From the NCBI GenBank assembly GCA_002914845.1, contig JXTC01000158.1, forward strand, positions 201,556 to 265,555: a stretch of 64,000 nt of DNA, given 5' to 3'. The notes under the pieces were generated by a model, which was given only the letters and a program-made list of their open reading frames with translations, did not search any database and had not been told where the DNA came from. Origin of the DNA: Trema orientale. Taxonomy: Eukaryota > Streptophyta > Magnoliopsida > Rosales > Cannabaceae. Shown one piece after another: positions 35,471-45,904 of this stretch (the stretch's first letter is position 1; every line of letters begins with the position of its first letter). A program made the position numbers and the translations under genes.

Positions 35471-36520
35471 GTAGGTTTCTTATAATAGTACTCCTAATAA
35501 TAATTGACACGTTTTCTTTTTCTTATGTTAATTGTTGATATGTCTTGCTACTTGTAGTCTCCTCTCTTTCTAATTTCTTTTGTCTTTCGCTTTCTCTTGC
35601 CACATACATACTCATTCTCCTTTAACCAAACACAGAATTCAATCTGCTCTCCCTCCCTTTCATGGAAACACTGCATGTGAATCAGTAGCAAAATTATTCC
35701 AGTCGGCTCGGTAAGGCGTCAAAATGAGAACTTCGGATTCCCAATTTATAATGGTCAATAATTTTCACGATGCTCATTTCCCAAAGGGTTTTCTATTTGT
35801 TTCTCTTTTTATATTTTAAGTAATTCTTCTATTTTATTGGACGGAATTTCAATGAATTCATGCGAACCCATAAGCAGCAGCAACTCCTCCTCAAGCCACA
35901 TATAAGCCATCGATTGCAGTAAGTTTTCTGAAAAAATAAATAATAATAATTGCTGAAGAAAAAAAAAGGATTTAATTTCTTCTTTCCACAATTTCAAGAG
36001 TTATGCACATAGAAAATTCAAGTTATGAGGTGTCTTATCTAAATTCTCAAAGTCGGTGTTTTCAAGTTTTATTTTTTTTGTTGCATAAAAGCTTAGGAGT
36101 CTCAATAACATGGAATCACTGCTAATATCTTCCTTCTGAAGTTTGAATCTCTGAATTAAGTCAATTTATCTCCTTAAGAATATACAAATTGTTGTTTTCA
36201 AACCTTTATATATGCAGTTGTGAATTTGTGATTTTGAACCATCTTTTTCCAAAGATTGCTTGTTGCATCTTATAGTGTTTATTATTTAAAGGTTTGAACT
36301 TTGGAATTTTCTGACAGGTTGATCGCTTTCGAATTGAATGAAATTTTTTTAGTGGACAGTATAGTCAAATAATAGATATTCCTGGCTCTTTCTTCTCATG
36401 TCAGTTTCATATAAGCTAATTTTGTTTTCTTAATTTTTCCTGGTATGTAATTAATTGGAACTTTTGTTTGAAACCGGAGTTAGTGGACATTAATTCGAGC
36501 GTGAAGTCATGAAATGTGAG
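35471..36520. other. Intergenic DNA, nothing certain
   Basis: A CT-rich patch (35555-35670) could be promoter or leader sequence, but no open frame with family similarity follows. Confidence 0.4.
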
Positions 36521-36645
36521 CAGTGGAGTTAGTAGACATTAATTAGACCCAGGGGACAATTGCCCCCCTCACTTTTTTGAGAAACAAAATAGTATATAAT
36601 TTTAAGAAAATATTAGTCTCTACCTTCTTTTGTTAAAAACTTTTA

Positions 36646-36778
36646 GAGTAACGATAGGGACACTAAAATTTTGCACCAAACACTCACACCAAATGATGTG
36701 AAATTATAAAGCTGAAAGTGATGCCACATCACTGGTGTAATTTTCTGGTGTATAATTCTGGTGTCCCTATCATTACTC
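36646..36778. mobile_element. Mutator-type MITE (133 bp)
   Basis: It has 18-bp terminal inverted repeats, gagtaacgatagggacac against gagtaatgatagggacac (one mismatch). A perfect 9-bp target duplication aaactttta lies at 36637-36645 and 36779-36787. A 9-bp duplication points to the Mutator/MULE superfamily. The insertion lies inside the hAT element at 36521-37433, so it is younger. Confidence 0.85.
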
Positions 36779-37189
36779 AAACTTTTATATTTGCCGTCCC
36801 AAAAATTTTAGGTTAGGTAATGTTTTAGCCGAATAGCCGAATTTCGGTTCATAATTTGCAAAATGGTTATTTCTCAAACATTATTAAAAAATGGCAAAAT
36901 TTTAAAAATTATTTAAAAAATGATCATTTTTCAGATTTAGTATATCAAAATATATTGATTTATTTTATAAAAAAGTATTATTTTATAAAAATAAATCAAC
37001 TAAAAAAGGGCCATTTAACAAAATAAAATTAGGTCATTTATTAAAAAGGTGTAAAAAATGATCATTTTTTTTAAAATTGATCTTAAAAAAAAGATCATTT
37101 CTTATAAATACTCTAGGTAATTACCATTAGTGAAACTCATCTTGTGAAACCTATTTTATTTTTTTCTTAAGTGAAGCCCATTTCTTATT

Positions 37190-37400
37190 TTCTTTGAGTT
37201 TCTAACACTTTTACATTTAAAAAGCCAAAAAAATTACAAACATAAGTCAGGCTTTTTTCAAATTTTCGTACAGTTTTTATTAGAAAAATATCATTTTTTC
37301 AAAAAAAAATTTAGAAAAATATAATTTTAAAATTATATTAGAAATTTCAAAATTTATACTAAATATATACCAAAAAAAAACCATTTGTAATCTAAATTCT
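37190..37400 (+). mobile_element. Foldback element of the ctaacactt family, partial copy 3
   Basis: It begins gagtttctaacactttta and continues through aagtcaggcttttttc and gtttttattagaaaaatatc as in copy 1. The right half is incomplete. It lies inside the hAT element 36521-37433. Confidence 0.55.
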
Positions 37401-37433
37401 ACCCCATAGATTGAAAATTTGGCTCCACCACTG

Positions 37434-38492
37434 AATGTGGGAGCTCGACGTAATCTCTATTACTGTGCCCTTCTTCTCACTCTCTTTGATATATTAATGC
37501 CAAATTTATTTTTCTGATAGAGACATAAAATTGGACTTGGAGATATTTCTTCCCCACATTCGAATTGATTTTTTTTGATAAGGTTGATTAATTAGGTTAT
37601 TAATTTTTCCTAGGGAATTTGAATCTAATTTATTTATAGAAAAACTTGGAGGAATGAACCATTTGAAAGTGAATTTTGAAAAAAGCCTAAATATTAAAAC
37701 TCTTTGTAAAATAATCTTTTTACATTGTCGGTTATGGTGTTGAGTGTAGTCAAGTATTGTCGAGAAAGATTATTTTGCAAATTAATTAAAAATATAGGCC
37801 TTTTCATAAATATGCATTTCAAAAAAGACTCTCTTGCCAATGTACCCTTATTTATATCTCCTAGAAATCTGGACTTAAACAGAGAGAGAAAGAGAGAGAG
37901 AGAGAGAGATGAGAGACATGGACCTTTTCAATATTGGAATATAAATTGGATAATAATTGGGTCTATTTCTTCTAAGATCCAATGAAGCGGGTATATATAG
38001 TTTTTCACATAGTTCAATGCTTTCTTCCAAGAAAATATAATGTTGTTTTTATTACTATTATTATTAACTCTCAATGGTTTTTTCCAAGAACATATAATAT
38101 TTTTTTTTAATTGGAATTTATACTTTTGAAGTTGTTATTCCATGAAGTTGAATCATTAATTAGTTGTTGATCAATTGTTGAGGAGTTAGAACGTTCTCTT
38201 GTGTGGTCCTATGACAAGATGGTAGAGAGTAAATCAACTGTTGTTAATTTGTTTTAAACAATCGCTTAATGTCAAATTAGGGAAGCTGACTTTCAATATT
38301 ATTACGCTACGAGCATTGTCTTTTCTAGCTTCCTATATACATGCATGAATTTGTCCATATAGCAATAACCATGAGGAGCCTTCTTTTTTGACTTAGGCAC
38401 TCTTGGTTATTGGAAAAAGAAGATGCTAAGATGCTACAGTTTTAAATGAAATTAAGCCTCAAAGCAGCTTACTAGATATATAGTGCTTGGTG
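37434..38492. other. Intergenic DNA upstream of the FUSC gene
   Basis: No gene is recognised. A GA microsatellite lies at about 37881-37910. It may hold distal regulatory sequence of the downstream gene, but nothing specific is visible. Confidence 0.4.
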
Positions 38493-38500
38493 TATCAATT

Positions 38501-39099
38501 AGGGGTGGCAATTCGTGTCGGCGGATCGGGTTCGTGTCGGGTTGAAGTCTAATATATACACAAATTATGTCAATCCGAACCCCGATCCGTGACCGGTCGT
38601 GTAAGAAAATCATCAATACTAACCCGACCTGCACCTAAAATGGGTTGACTCGAACCCGACCCGCACAACCCACTTTGGTGAATAACATCCAACCCACAAC
38701 CTGATTTTGACCCGTCAACCCGTTTTTGACCCGCCAACCTGTTATGACCCGTATTTTTCTACTCATATTTTCTTTTTCTAAGTCTATTATTGTCTCATTT
38801 TAAAATAAATAAATTAGAGGCAATTTATAAATATAACTAATAACTTATAATCCCAAACACTTACATTGTACAAATTAAATATATCTATAATAATAGTCAT
38901 AAAAAATTAAATAAAAAATATTTTTATAATTTAATTATATATATTTATTGGCGGGTCAAGCGGGTTGACCCGAACCCGACCCCTTTTTTTATTCGTGTCA
39001 AGCGGGTTGACCCAATTTCGACCCGCACCTTTTATCTTCAACCCTAATCCGCAAAAAATCGTGTCGTGTCCGTGTCGTAAGCCGAATTGCCACCCCTAA
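38501..39099 (+). mobile_element. GC-rich hAT-type non-autonomous element, copy A
   Basis: It starts aggggtggcaattcg and ends cgaattgccacccctaa, with the 8-bp direct repeat tatcaatt on both sides (38493-38500 and 39100-39107). The ends are packed with gggttg and cgaaccc words around an AT-rich middle. No coding sequence. A second copy lies inverted at 40129-40739. The 8-bp duplication and the AGGGGTGG end suit the hAT superfamily. Confidence 0.75.
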
Positions 39100-39241
39100 T
39101 ATCAATTACCCTAAGCCGGATTGTAGTCTTGAAAATTAAGGATCAAAATTAAAACTCAAATTAATGCCTCAGCAAAACTTGCGAAGCAAAACTTGCGAAG
39201 CAAAGTCCTATCCATGCTAGAACACGCTCCCTTGCCTAGTG

Positions 39242-39351
39242 TATATTATATATCCCAAAATCTATGCCTAATATTTACCGATACCGTCAATTGCCTCCCT
39301 TGATTAGCTAATCAAGCTAGCTCGATCTAGACATAAAAAAGTAGTACTAAA
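39242..39351 (+). promoter_or_regulatory. Duplicated promoter segment, upstream copy
   Basis: This holds tattatatatcccaaaatct, then taccgtcaatt, gatcta and agtagtactaaa in order. The same order recurs at 39398-39481. The TATA-like box is near 39246. The position equivalent to the start codon of the downstream copy reads ccattaaa here, so this copy has no ATG. Confidence 0.65.
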
Positions 39352-39397
39352 CCATTAAAGTACTAATAATGCTAGTTGTGCACTTCTGCTTTTTCCC

Positions 39398-39481
39398 ATT
39401 ATATATATCCGAAAATCTCTGCCTCATATTTATCAATACCGTCAATTTCCTTGTGATCTACACACAAAAGTAGTCCTAAAA
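39398..39481 (+). promoter_or_regulatory. Core promoter and 5' leader of the FUSC gene
   Basis: A TATA box (tatatatatcc, 39400-39410) lies about 75 bp before the ATG at 39482, giving an expected short leader of some 45 bases. The whole segment is a diverged second copy of 39242-39351, 155 bp downstream. The actual start site is inferred. Confidence 0.55.
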
Positions 39482-42400
39482 ATGAATTCTACGGCATCAG
39501 CTCATGACCAGACCCACAACACATTGTGGCGCACACGTCTCGGGTGCGCCCTGCGGACTGTCTTAGCATGCACCATAGTTGGCTGCACCACACTTTACGG
39601 CCCCGAGCCTCTCCAGCGCTTGTTGTCGTACTCGGCCTTTTCCTACGTCACGACCATCTTAATAGTGTCGGAGGGGACGCTTGGCGGCGCCCTCAGAGGC
39701 TTCTGGCTCGTCGTCTATGCGGCGGTCCAAGTTCTGATCCCCTCCATGCTGAGCTTGTGGCTGATCGGCCCAGCCCGGTTCACGAATGCGCTGGCGGCCG
39801 TGGCGGTGGCGCTCAGCGCCTTTGTGGCGGCACTTCCAGAGTCGACGCCTCTGCTGTGCAAGCGGCTTGCCTTCGGACAGACTGTGATTGTGTATGTGGG
39901 GACTGTGGTTTATGGTGCACAAACTAGGCCTTTCATGCACCCAATTCACGTGGTGTCGAGTACCGCGCTCGGGGCTTTGGCTTCATTTTTAGCTACGTTA
40001 TTTCCATTTCCTCGACTAGCTCATTGGGAGGTATGTTACGTGAATTATTAATGCATGGTTCAGTTTTCAGTAGTATATAATCCGCCAAAATTCGCCTTAT
40101 CCGATTCAATTGGCACATACATGGATTTAAGGGTGGCAATTCGGGTTACCATACGATGACACGACACGATTTTTTGTGGGTTAGGGTTGAAGAAAAAGGG
40201 TGCGGGTCGGGTTCGGGTCGACCAGCCTGACACGAATAAAAAAAGGGGTCGGGTTCAGGTCAACCCGCTTGACACGAACTTGACCCGTTTGACCCGCCAA
40301 CAAATATATATATAATTAAATTATAAAATATTTTTTATCTAATTTGTTTATGACTATTATTATAGATATATTTAATTTGTACAATGTATGTATTTGGGAT
40401 TATAAGTTATTAATTATATTTATAAATTACCCCTAATTTATTTATTTTAAAATGAGATAATAATAGCCTTAGAAAAGGAAAATATAAGTAAAAAAATACG
40501 GGTCATAGGGGGTTGGCGGGTCAAAAACGGGTTGACGAGTCAAAATCGGATTGTGAGTTGGATGTTATTCACCAAAGTGGGTTATGCGGGTCGGGTTCGG
40601 GTCAACCCGTTTTAGGTGCGGGTCGGGTTAGTGTTGATGGTTTTCTGATACGACGGGTCACGGGTCGGGTTCGAGTTGACATAATTTATGTATATATTAG
40701 ACTTCAACCCGACCCGTCGACACGAATTGACACCCCTACATGGATTTGCTTGGTGTATTATCAATTTGAAAATATTATCCAATCCAATCAGCACTTATTA
40801 AAAAAAAAATCATTTACATATATACACTCATTTTTATAATTCTTATGTCATAATCACATATAATATATGCATAATTTATATATAGTTTGGTTATTTTATG
40901 AAATCGTAGATTTTACTATACTATAATTGTATCCTTTTAAAACTTTTCAAAAAATATACAAAATAAGGACTAGTCGGCCAAACATGTAAAAAGAGCCAAT
41001 TTGTGGTAAAATCTAAAATCAATAACAAAAAAACCAAGTTAAAGACGAATGATATGGGCTTATTAATTAATATTACCCAAATAACCGATAAAAAATAAGC
41101 GTATTTACAAATTAGATTGAATCATTTGAAAATATTTTTGCAGATTGGATTGGATGCATTTTTTGAAATCCACATTTAATGTAGATCAGGTGGAATATGT
41201 CTAAAATAATGTAATATAACATATATGTTATATTTAATAGGAATTGGACACTTATAAAGTACCACACATTAATAGATTGTAACACGTATCAGTCTTGTCG
41301 TGGATCCTAAATAGCGGATTCTATTTCTTCGACAATCAAAATTGTTTCATTGAATTGGCCCAAGTGTGAATCTTTTTGAAAATTGCTGGCGTGGATTTAG
41401 TGTATATATATATATATATTCTTCCTCACGTGTAGTACGGAGTCAATAGCGCATAAATTAAATGAGTTGTGCTAGATGTGACTGGCGCGTCTGACGCATT
41501 TGGCCATTTATTCATGTAGGACCCAAGTCAGGCGCGCCTGTTGGTAACATAGCTCAAATTAAATAAAAAAAGTAGCAGTTAAATGAATAGACTAGTTAAT
41601 CTATTCTTTGTTGTATTTTATAATAGCGACTCAGTTAAACCAACATGAAAGAAGCTTCTTTGGCATTAACATTAACAATTTAAAATTAGGTTTATGGCAC
41701 AAATGGTCCCTAAACTATCCAATTTGTGGCAATTTGCAGCAAGTTTCTAGTCAAAAAAATTAATAACAAATTACAATTTAGATAGTGTAAGGACCAAATT
41801 GTTACAAATCAGGATGTTCGGGGCTCAACTACTATGATTGAAAATTTGAGAACTAAACTGCCACAAATCGGATACTTTAGGGACCAATTGTGCCATTATT
41901 TAATGTTCGGTGGACAAGCATGGGAGTATAGAAAAAGCATATCATCATGTGTTTGTTGCAACTAATCAAAGGTTCAAAACAAAAAATGTTCAAAACTTTA
42001 TTCAGATTTCCCAAAAAGGAACAAATGAAAGCCACCACCTGACAAGCATTAAAGGGCGCATTTGATCAATACAGCCTCCCAACAAATAACACATGATTAT
42101 ATATATATATATAGTCATTAACCCTTAGCAGCTATTAATCGTTGTTGATTGTAACGTTCACAGGTTAAGAGAGCTTGCAGCTTATATACTGAAAATGCTT
42201 CCAAGAGGCTGTGTCTTATCGTGGAAGCCCTCTCTAACCATGATACTAGTACAGCTGCAGCTACACGCGAATTGATAGCTCAAGAAAAGTGTCTTTCTAA
42301 AACAGGACTTGAACTTCTTCAAATTGTCAGAGACAATCAAGTAAGCACACATTCATATTCCTTGCTGCAAAACATAATACCATTGTTTAGCTTATGAATA

Positions 42401-44163
42401 AGTACATTTACCACAGTTTCAATAGATAAGATAGATAGCTTGCAAAAGGCACTAATTTCTTGTCAAAACAGGGAGGCATGGCGTGGGAGAGGCCGTCGAT
42501 CAAGTTCCTTAAATCTGGTTTGAAGGATTTGGGAGAAAAATTGCAAGAAGTGGAAGTGCCTTTGAGGGGGATGGAGATAGCCTTGTCGTTTTGGCCTGAA
42601 TTATTACATATTGGCATGATTGATAAAGAGTTGAAACAAGTTCTGCAAATTTCCAAAGAACGAATTATAGGCCTTAAATTGAAGAATATTGCCAAGCGCA
42701 TTGTGTCTTCTGAGGGAGAGAGTGAAATTTCAGAGAAACGGCCTTTGCCTGCCAAGTCCACCACCACCACCTCCTTCTCCATCCCTATGAATCCGGCGGC
42801 TTTATTTATTCTGTATTGTATGGAATTCCTCCAAGATGATCCACCCACTATCCCAAACTCAGACAACACTCCCAAGAAGACTGAAGAATCAAATGGAACG
42901 TTGAATAGCTTCCAGAGGGCCTTAAACAACCTGATTATAAGGCCACCAAGCAGCAGCAGCAGCAGCAGCCGCCACAAGTTAGTTTTCGCATTCAAGTGCT
43001 CGATTTCGTTGGGATTTGCTACGTTGTTCGGGTTGATGTATGACAAGACAAATGGATATTGGTCAGGACTGATAATTGCAATCAGTTTCGTAACAGGACG
43101 GCATGCCGTATTCGCACTTGCAAATGATAGAGCGCAGGGGACAGCAATGGGATCTATATATGGAGTTTTGTGTTCATTTCTGTTCCCAAGGTTTCTTGAG
43201 CTGAGATTCTTACTTCTACTACCTTGGATCATCTTCACCAGCTTTCTAATCCACAGCAAGAAGTATGGCCAAGCGGGTGCCTTCTCCGCAGCTATTGGCG
43301 CATTATTAATCTTGGGTAGGAAAAATTATGGCTCTCCAACCAAGTTTGCAATCGCTAGAATCACGGAGGCAACAATTGGACTAATCTGCTTCATCTTAGT
43401 AGAGCTTCTCTTCAATCATTCAAGAGCAGCAACTCTTGCAAAGTCTCAACTTTCACAGAGTATGAGAGTGTTTCGAGATTGCGTAGAGAACATAGTTATT
43501 TGTTCTTCGAAGGAGAATGCTCTGGCTTCTTCTGGAAGACTCAGAGAAAAACTTCAGGAGTTGAAATACCATGTCAAAGAACTAGAAACATTCATTTTAG
43601 AGGCTGAGAGGGAGCCCAATTTTTGGTTCGTCCCCTTCGACGGTAGTTGCTACCATAAGCTGTTGAGGTCATTTTCAACCTTGGTGAATCTTTTGCATTT
43701 TGTGGCCTATAAAATAGAGTTCATCTCAGAAGCGTCACAGCGACTTGAAGGTGATTTGGAGGAGCAGCTGAAGCAAGTCAGTTATGATATAGAGCTTTTC
43801 AGTAGGAGAGTTGGATCGTCACTGAGATGCCTTGAGGAAGAAGCCTCTTCTGCCACAACCCTCCAAGTGGCGTTGAAAAAGGACTCGCAAGTAGAAAACT
43901 TATCATGCAACATTGAAAATGCATTTATGCATTTAAGTGGAGATGACGAAGACGCGGAGGACATTCTAATTCGACATTTAGAGGAATTCATCGACAAGAT
44001 ATATGCTTGTGACTGCAGAGTTACAGACAAGCTTAAGAGACAAATGGCTCTTTGTTTGGGTGGCCTCGTCTTCTGCATCCATGGTTTCGCAAGGGAAGCT
44101 AAGGACATTGAGAAAAAAGTAAAAGAATTTATCATATGGAAGAATCCTTCAACAATGCAGTAA
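39482..44163 (+). CDS. FUSC / aromatic-acid-exporter-like membrane protein, three exons
   Basis: Exons: 39482-40030, 42164-42340, 42472-44163 (stop TAA 44161-44163), all joined in phase 0 at GT-AG introns of 2133 and 131 bp, giving 805 residues. Exon 1 has six hydrophobic segments (residues about 20-178). Residues about 184-405 are mostly soluble with a poly-Ser tract coded by CAG repeats (42949-42969). Residues about 410-556 form a second membrane block containing GYWSGLIIAISFVTGR and AQGTAMGSIYGVL, the signature of the FUSC_2 family. The rest is a helical soluble tail. Two membrane blocks with soluble tails match plant relatives annotated as fusaric-acid-resistance or p-hydroxybenzoate efflux-like proteins, close to 800 residues as I recall. 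The presumed role is export of aromatic acids across a cell membrane. The substrate is unknown. The frame is intact, so the gene looks functional. Exon 1 is much richer in G+C than exon 3. Confidence 0.92.
40129..40739 (-). mobile_element. GC-rich hAT-type non-autonomous element, copy B (intron 1)
   Basis: It is inverted relative to copy A at 38501-39099. It starts aagggtggcaattcggg and ends cacgaattgacacccct. The flanking direct repeat is tacatggattt (8 bp atggattt, up to 11 bp shared). The separate target duplications show that A and B are independent insertions. It lies about 100 bp into intron 1. Confidence 0.75.
40740..42163 (+). other. Rest of intron 1 of the FUSC gene
   Basis: AT-rich intron sequence. 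It holds a MITE (41693-41896), an imperfect foldback at about 40888-41040, and AT microsatellites (about 41402-41420 and 42096-42110). It ends in a normal acceptor, ttcacag, at 42163. Confidence 0.6.
41693..41896. mobile_element. MITE in intron 1 (204 bp)
   Basis: The ends are tatggcacaaatggtccct and, inverted, aatggcacaattggtccct. The similarity continues inward for about 45 bp (aatttgtggca). The target duplication is not clear. Confidence 0.7.
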
Positions 44164-44206
44164 GTTTTCTACGACAATTCTTAAAAAAATAATAATAATA
44201 TATATA

Positions 44207-44445
44207 GGGCACCAATCCAGCAGGTATTTTTTTTTTTACTTATGCATAGATATCAATTGGACTAATGAAAAAAATTTTTGCACATTTTTTTATATTGAAA
44301 AATAGGAGAGAGAAAAAGCATTAATGATGCACTTTTCATGCATCTCATTTTAACCGTTAGATCATTGTTAGATGATGATCCAACGGTTAGAAAAAAAATA
44401 CCTACACATAAGTAAAAACAAAAAATACCTACCGGATTGGCAACC
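44207..44445. mobile_element. MITE, family 2, in the 3' flank of the FUSC gene
   Basis: The terminal inverted repeats are ccaatccagcaggtattttt and ccaatccggtaggtatttttt-like, followed by ttttacttatg. The flanks are TA-rich (atatata on both sides). The core contains atgatccaacggttag, as in the copy at 14592-14825. It starts 43 bp after the stop codon, so the 3' UTR or its poly-A site probably lies in this insert. Confidence 0.78.
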
Positions 44446-44912
44446 ATATATAATTATTGAATTATAGTAACGTACATGTAGTGAAAGCAGCACCAATTTA
44501 GGTAAGAGAGAGAGGCATCAGAAGAATTCATGTTTTCCTTGGCATTTGAAATTTGAATTCAGATCAGACAAGTCATGTTCTCTACACACAGAAGTTGGAA
44601 AAAGGAAAGAAGTTGTCACAAGTAAAATTTAGCCACTTGGACAGGTTCAAAAGGATTAAATACAAAATAATGTAATATATGGACCAGGATTTGTTGTTTT
44701 ATTTTGCCGTCACATTTATTGTATCATTCACTTAAAAGTAGACAATTTAACTCAAAATATATTCCTAATCAATAGATTAATTCCTTTTGAAAGCTGATTA
44801 CTACAAAGTGCTCATTTATCTACTTTTAAGTGGATGATACAACTCTCCGCAAAAAAAAAAAAAAATGTTAATGAGATTAATAACCCCTGAACTATACCTA
44901 TTGCACTACTTT
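44446..44912. other. Intergenic DNA after the FUSC gene
   Basis: It contains the small MITE at 44719-44842. Nothing else is recognised. Confidence 0.5.
44719..44842. mobile_element. Small MITE (124 bp)
   Basis: The ends are ttgtatcattcacttaaaag and, inverted, ttgtatcatccacttaaaag, a terminal inverted repeat of about 25 bp with one or two mismatches. No coding sequence. Confidence 0.7.
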
Positions 44913-45904
44913 TGTTAGAATAAAAGAGAATTTATTCAAATTACGTGAGGTTCATAATCTAAGTATTCATATCAAGAATTTTGCATACATTACAAACTAT
45001 AAGAGCGATACAAGATTTATATGTAAGTCATTAGGCATACATTGTTGAATTAACAAGAATTAGTGAAAGAAAGCATACGGAATCCCTGAAGAAGCAATAC
45101 TTGGGTCGTTTGATGTTCTACGATTACAAAGCAGATTTTCCTCAAAGTTTTCTCTGGATAGGTGGAGAAGAACATAAGAAAATTGTATGATAATTTTTTC
45201 GATACTTGTATCTTAGGGATCATAACGCCTCTTAAATATATCACTTTCTACTATGGGCCCATCACTCATAGTTAGTATGACATTGGGTCTTCTATATGTA
45301 ATTAACTTATACCATTATAACTTGATATTTCTGTAAACCCAATACTTAACCTTCAGTTAGATCACTTAAAATGTTGGGCTCCTACATAGATAGCCAGGCC
45401 CATGTGCAAAACATGTTAATATGTGAGCCCATAATAGAAAAATGTCAATAATCTCTCATTTGGGCCACATATGTCAACATCAAATATTGTACATGTCAAA
45501 AATTGTTTTGAACTCATCTTTTGCTATCTATAACAAGAAATATCTCCTAACAATCTGGTCTATTAATCATACTAATATAAGATCAAAGTGGCCTTTATTA
45601 CAGTTATACGTAATGGAACCCATTAATGGTTACAATACTAGCACAATCAACAATATAGATTACGTATGGATGTGTATCATGGAAATTATACGCAATGTAA
45701 GATCTTAAACACGCCTACTCCCAACGTCCTACTTAATGACTTAAAAGAGTCTACTAAACACTTTCAAAATTATATGCTAAACTGTAATAGAAAGTCTTCA
45801 ATTTTATTTTAGAGTTTTTAATCATATATATAAACAATAAAATCTTTAGACTAATAAGATAAACATAAATATATTAACAAAACATATATATAAGTTTAAA
45901 TACA
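44913..45904 (-). repeat. 3' LTR of the second copia
   Basis: The plus-strand left end tgttagaataaaagag matches 58110-58247. The right end is placed at 45904 (tgtatttaaac on the minus strand) because it directly follows the purine-rich aatgggagt. That boundary is an inference. Confidence 0.6.

Larger units (their letters stand above)
36521..37433. mobile_element. Non-autonomous hAT element (913 bp) with nested MITE
   Basis: The left end is cagtggagttag and the right end, inverted, is cagtggtggagcca. The flanks aatgtgag (36513-36520) and aatgtggg (37434-37441) form an 8-bp target duplication with one difference. The interior has no transposase. It has collected a Mutator-type MITE (36646-36778) and a copy of the ctaacactt foldback family (about 37190-37400). 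Confidence 0.78.

Noticed and set aside
37881-37910. GA repeat as a regulatory GAGA element
   Set aside because: It is a plain microsatellite more than 1.5 kb from the gene start, with nothing to support a regulatory role.
39526-39949. Overlapping open frames on both strands within FUSC exon 1
   Set aside because: They are shadows caused by high G+C content. The + frame from 39482 has the membrane segments and joins exon 2 in phase.
38501-40739. Single inverted duplication of a genomic segment around FUSC exon 1
   Set aside because: Each copy has its own flanking direct repeat, so two independent transposon insertions explain the pattern better.
42460-42471. A start of the third exon's frame upstream at 42460 (TTG)
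   Set aside because: The 12 bases are the end of intron 2 (tgtcaaaacag acceptor). The preceding exon joins in frame at 42472.
42408-43259. Long open frame on the minus strand opposite the FUSC gene
   Set aside because: It is the antisense shadow of exon 3. It has no family signature, and the + strand frame has conserved FUSC motifs and correct splice junctions.
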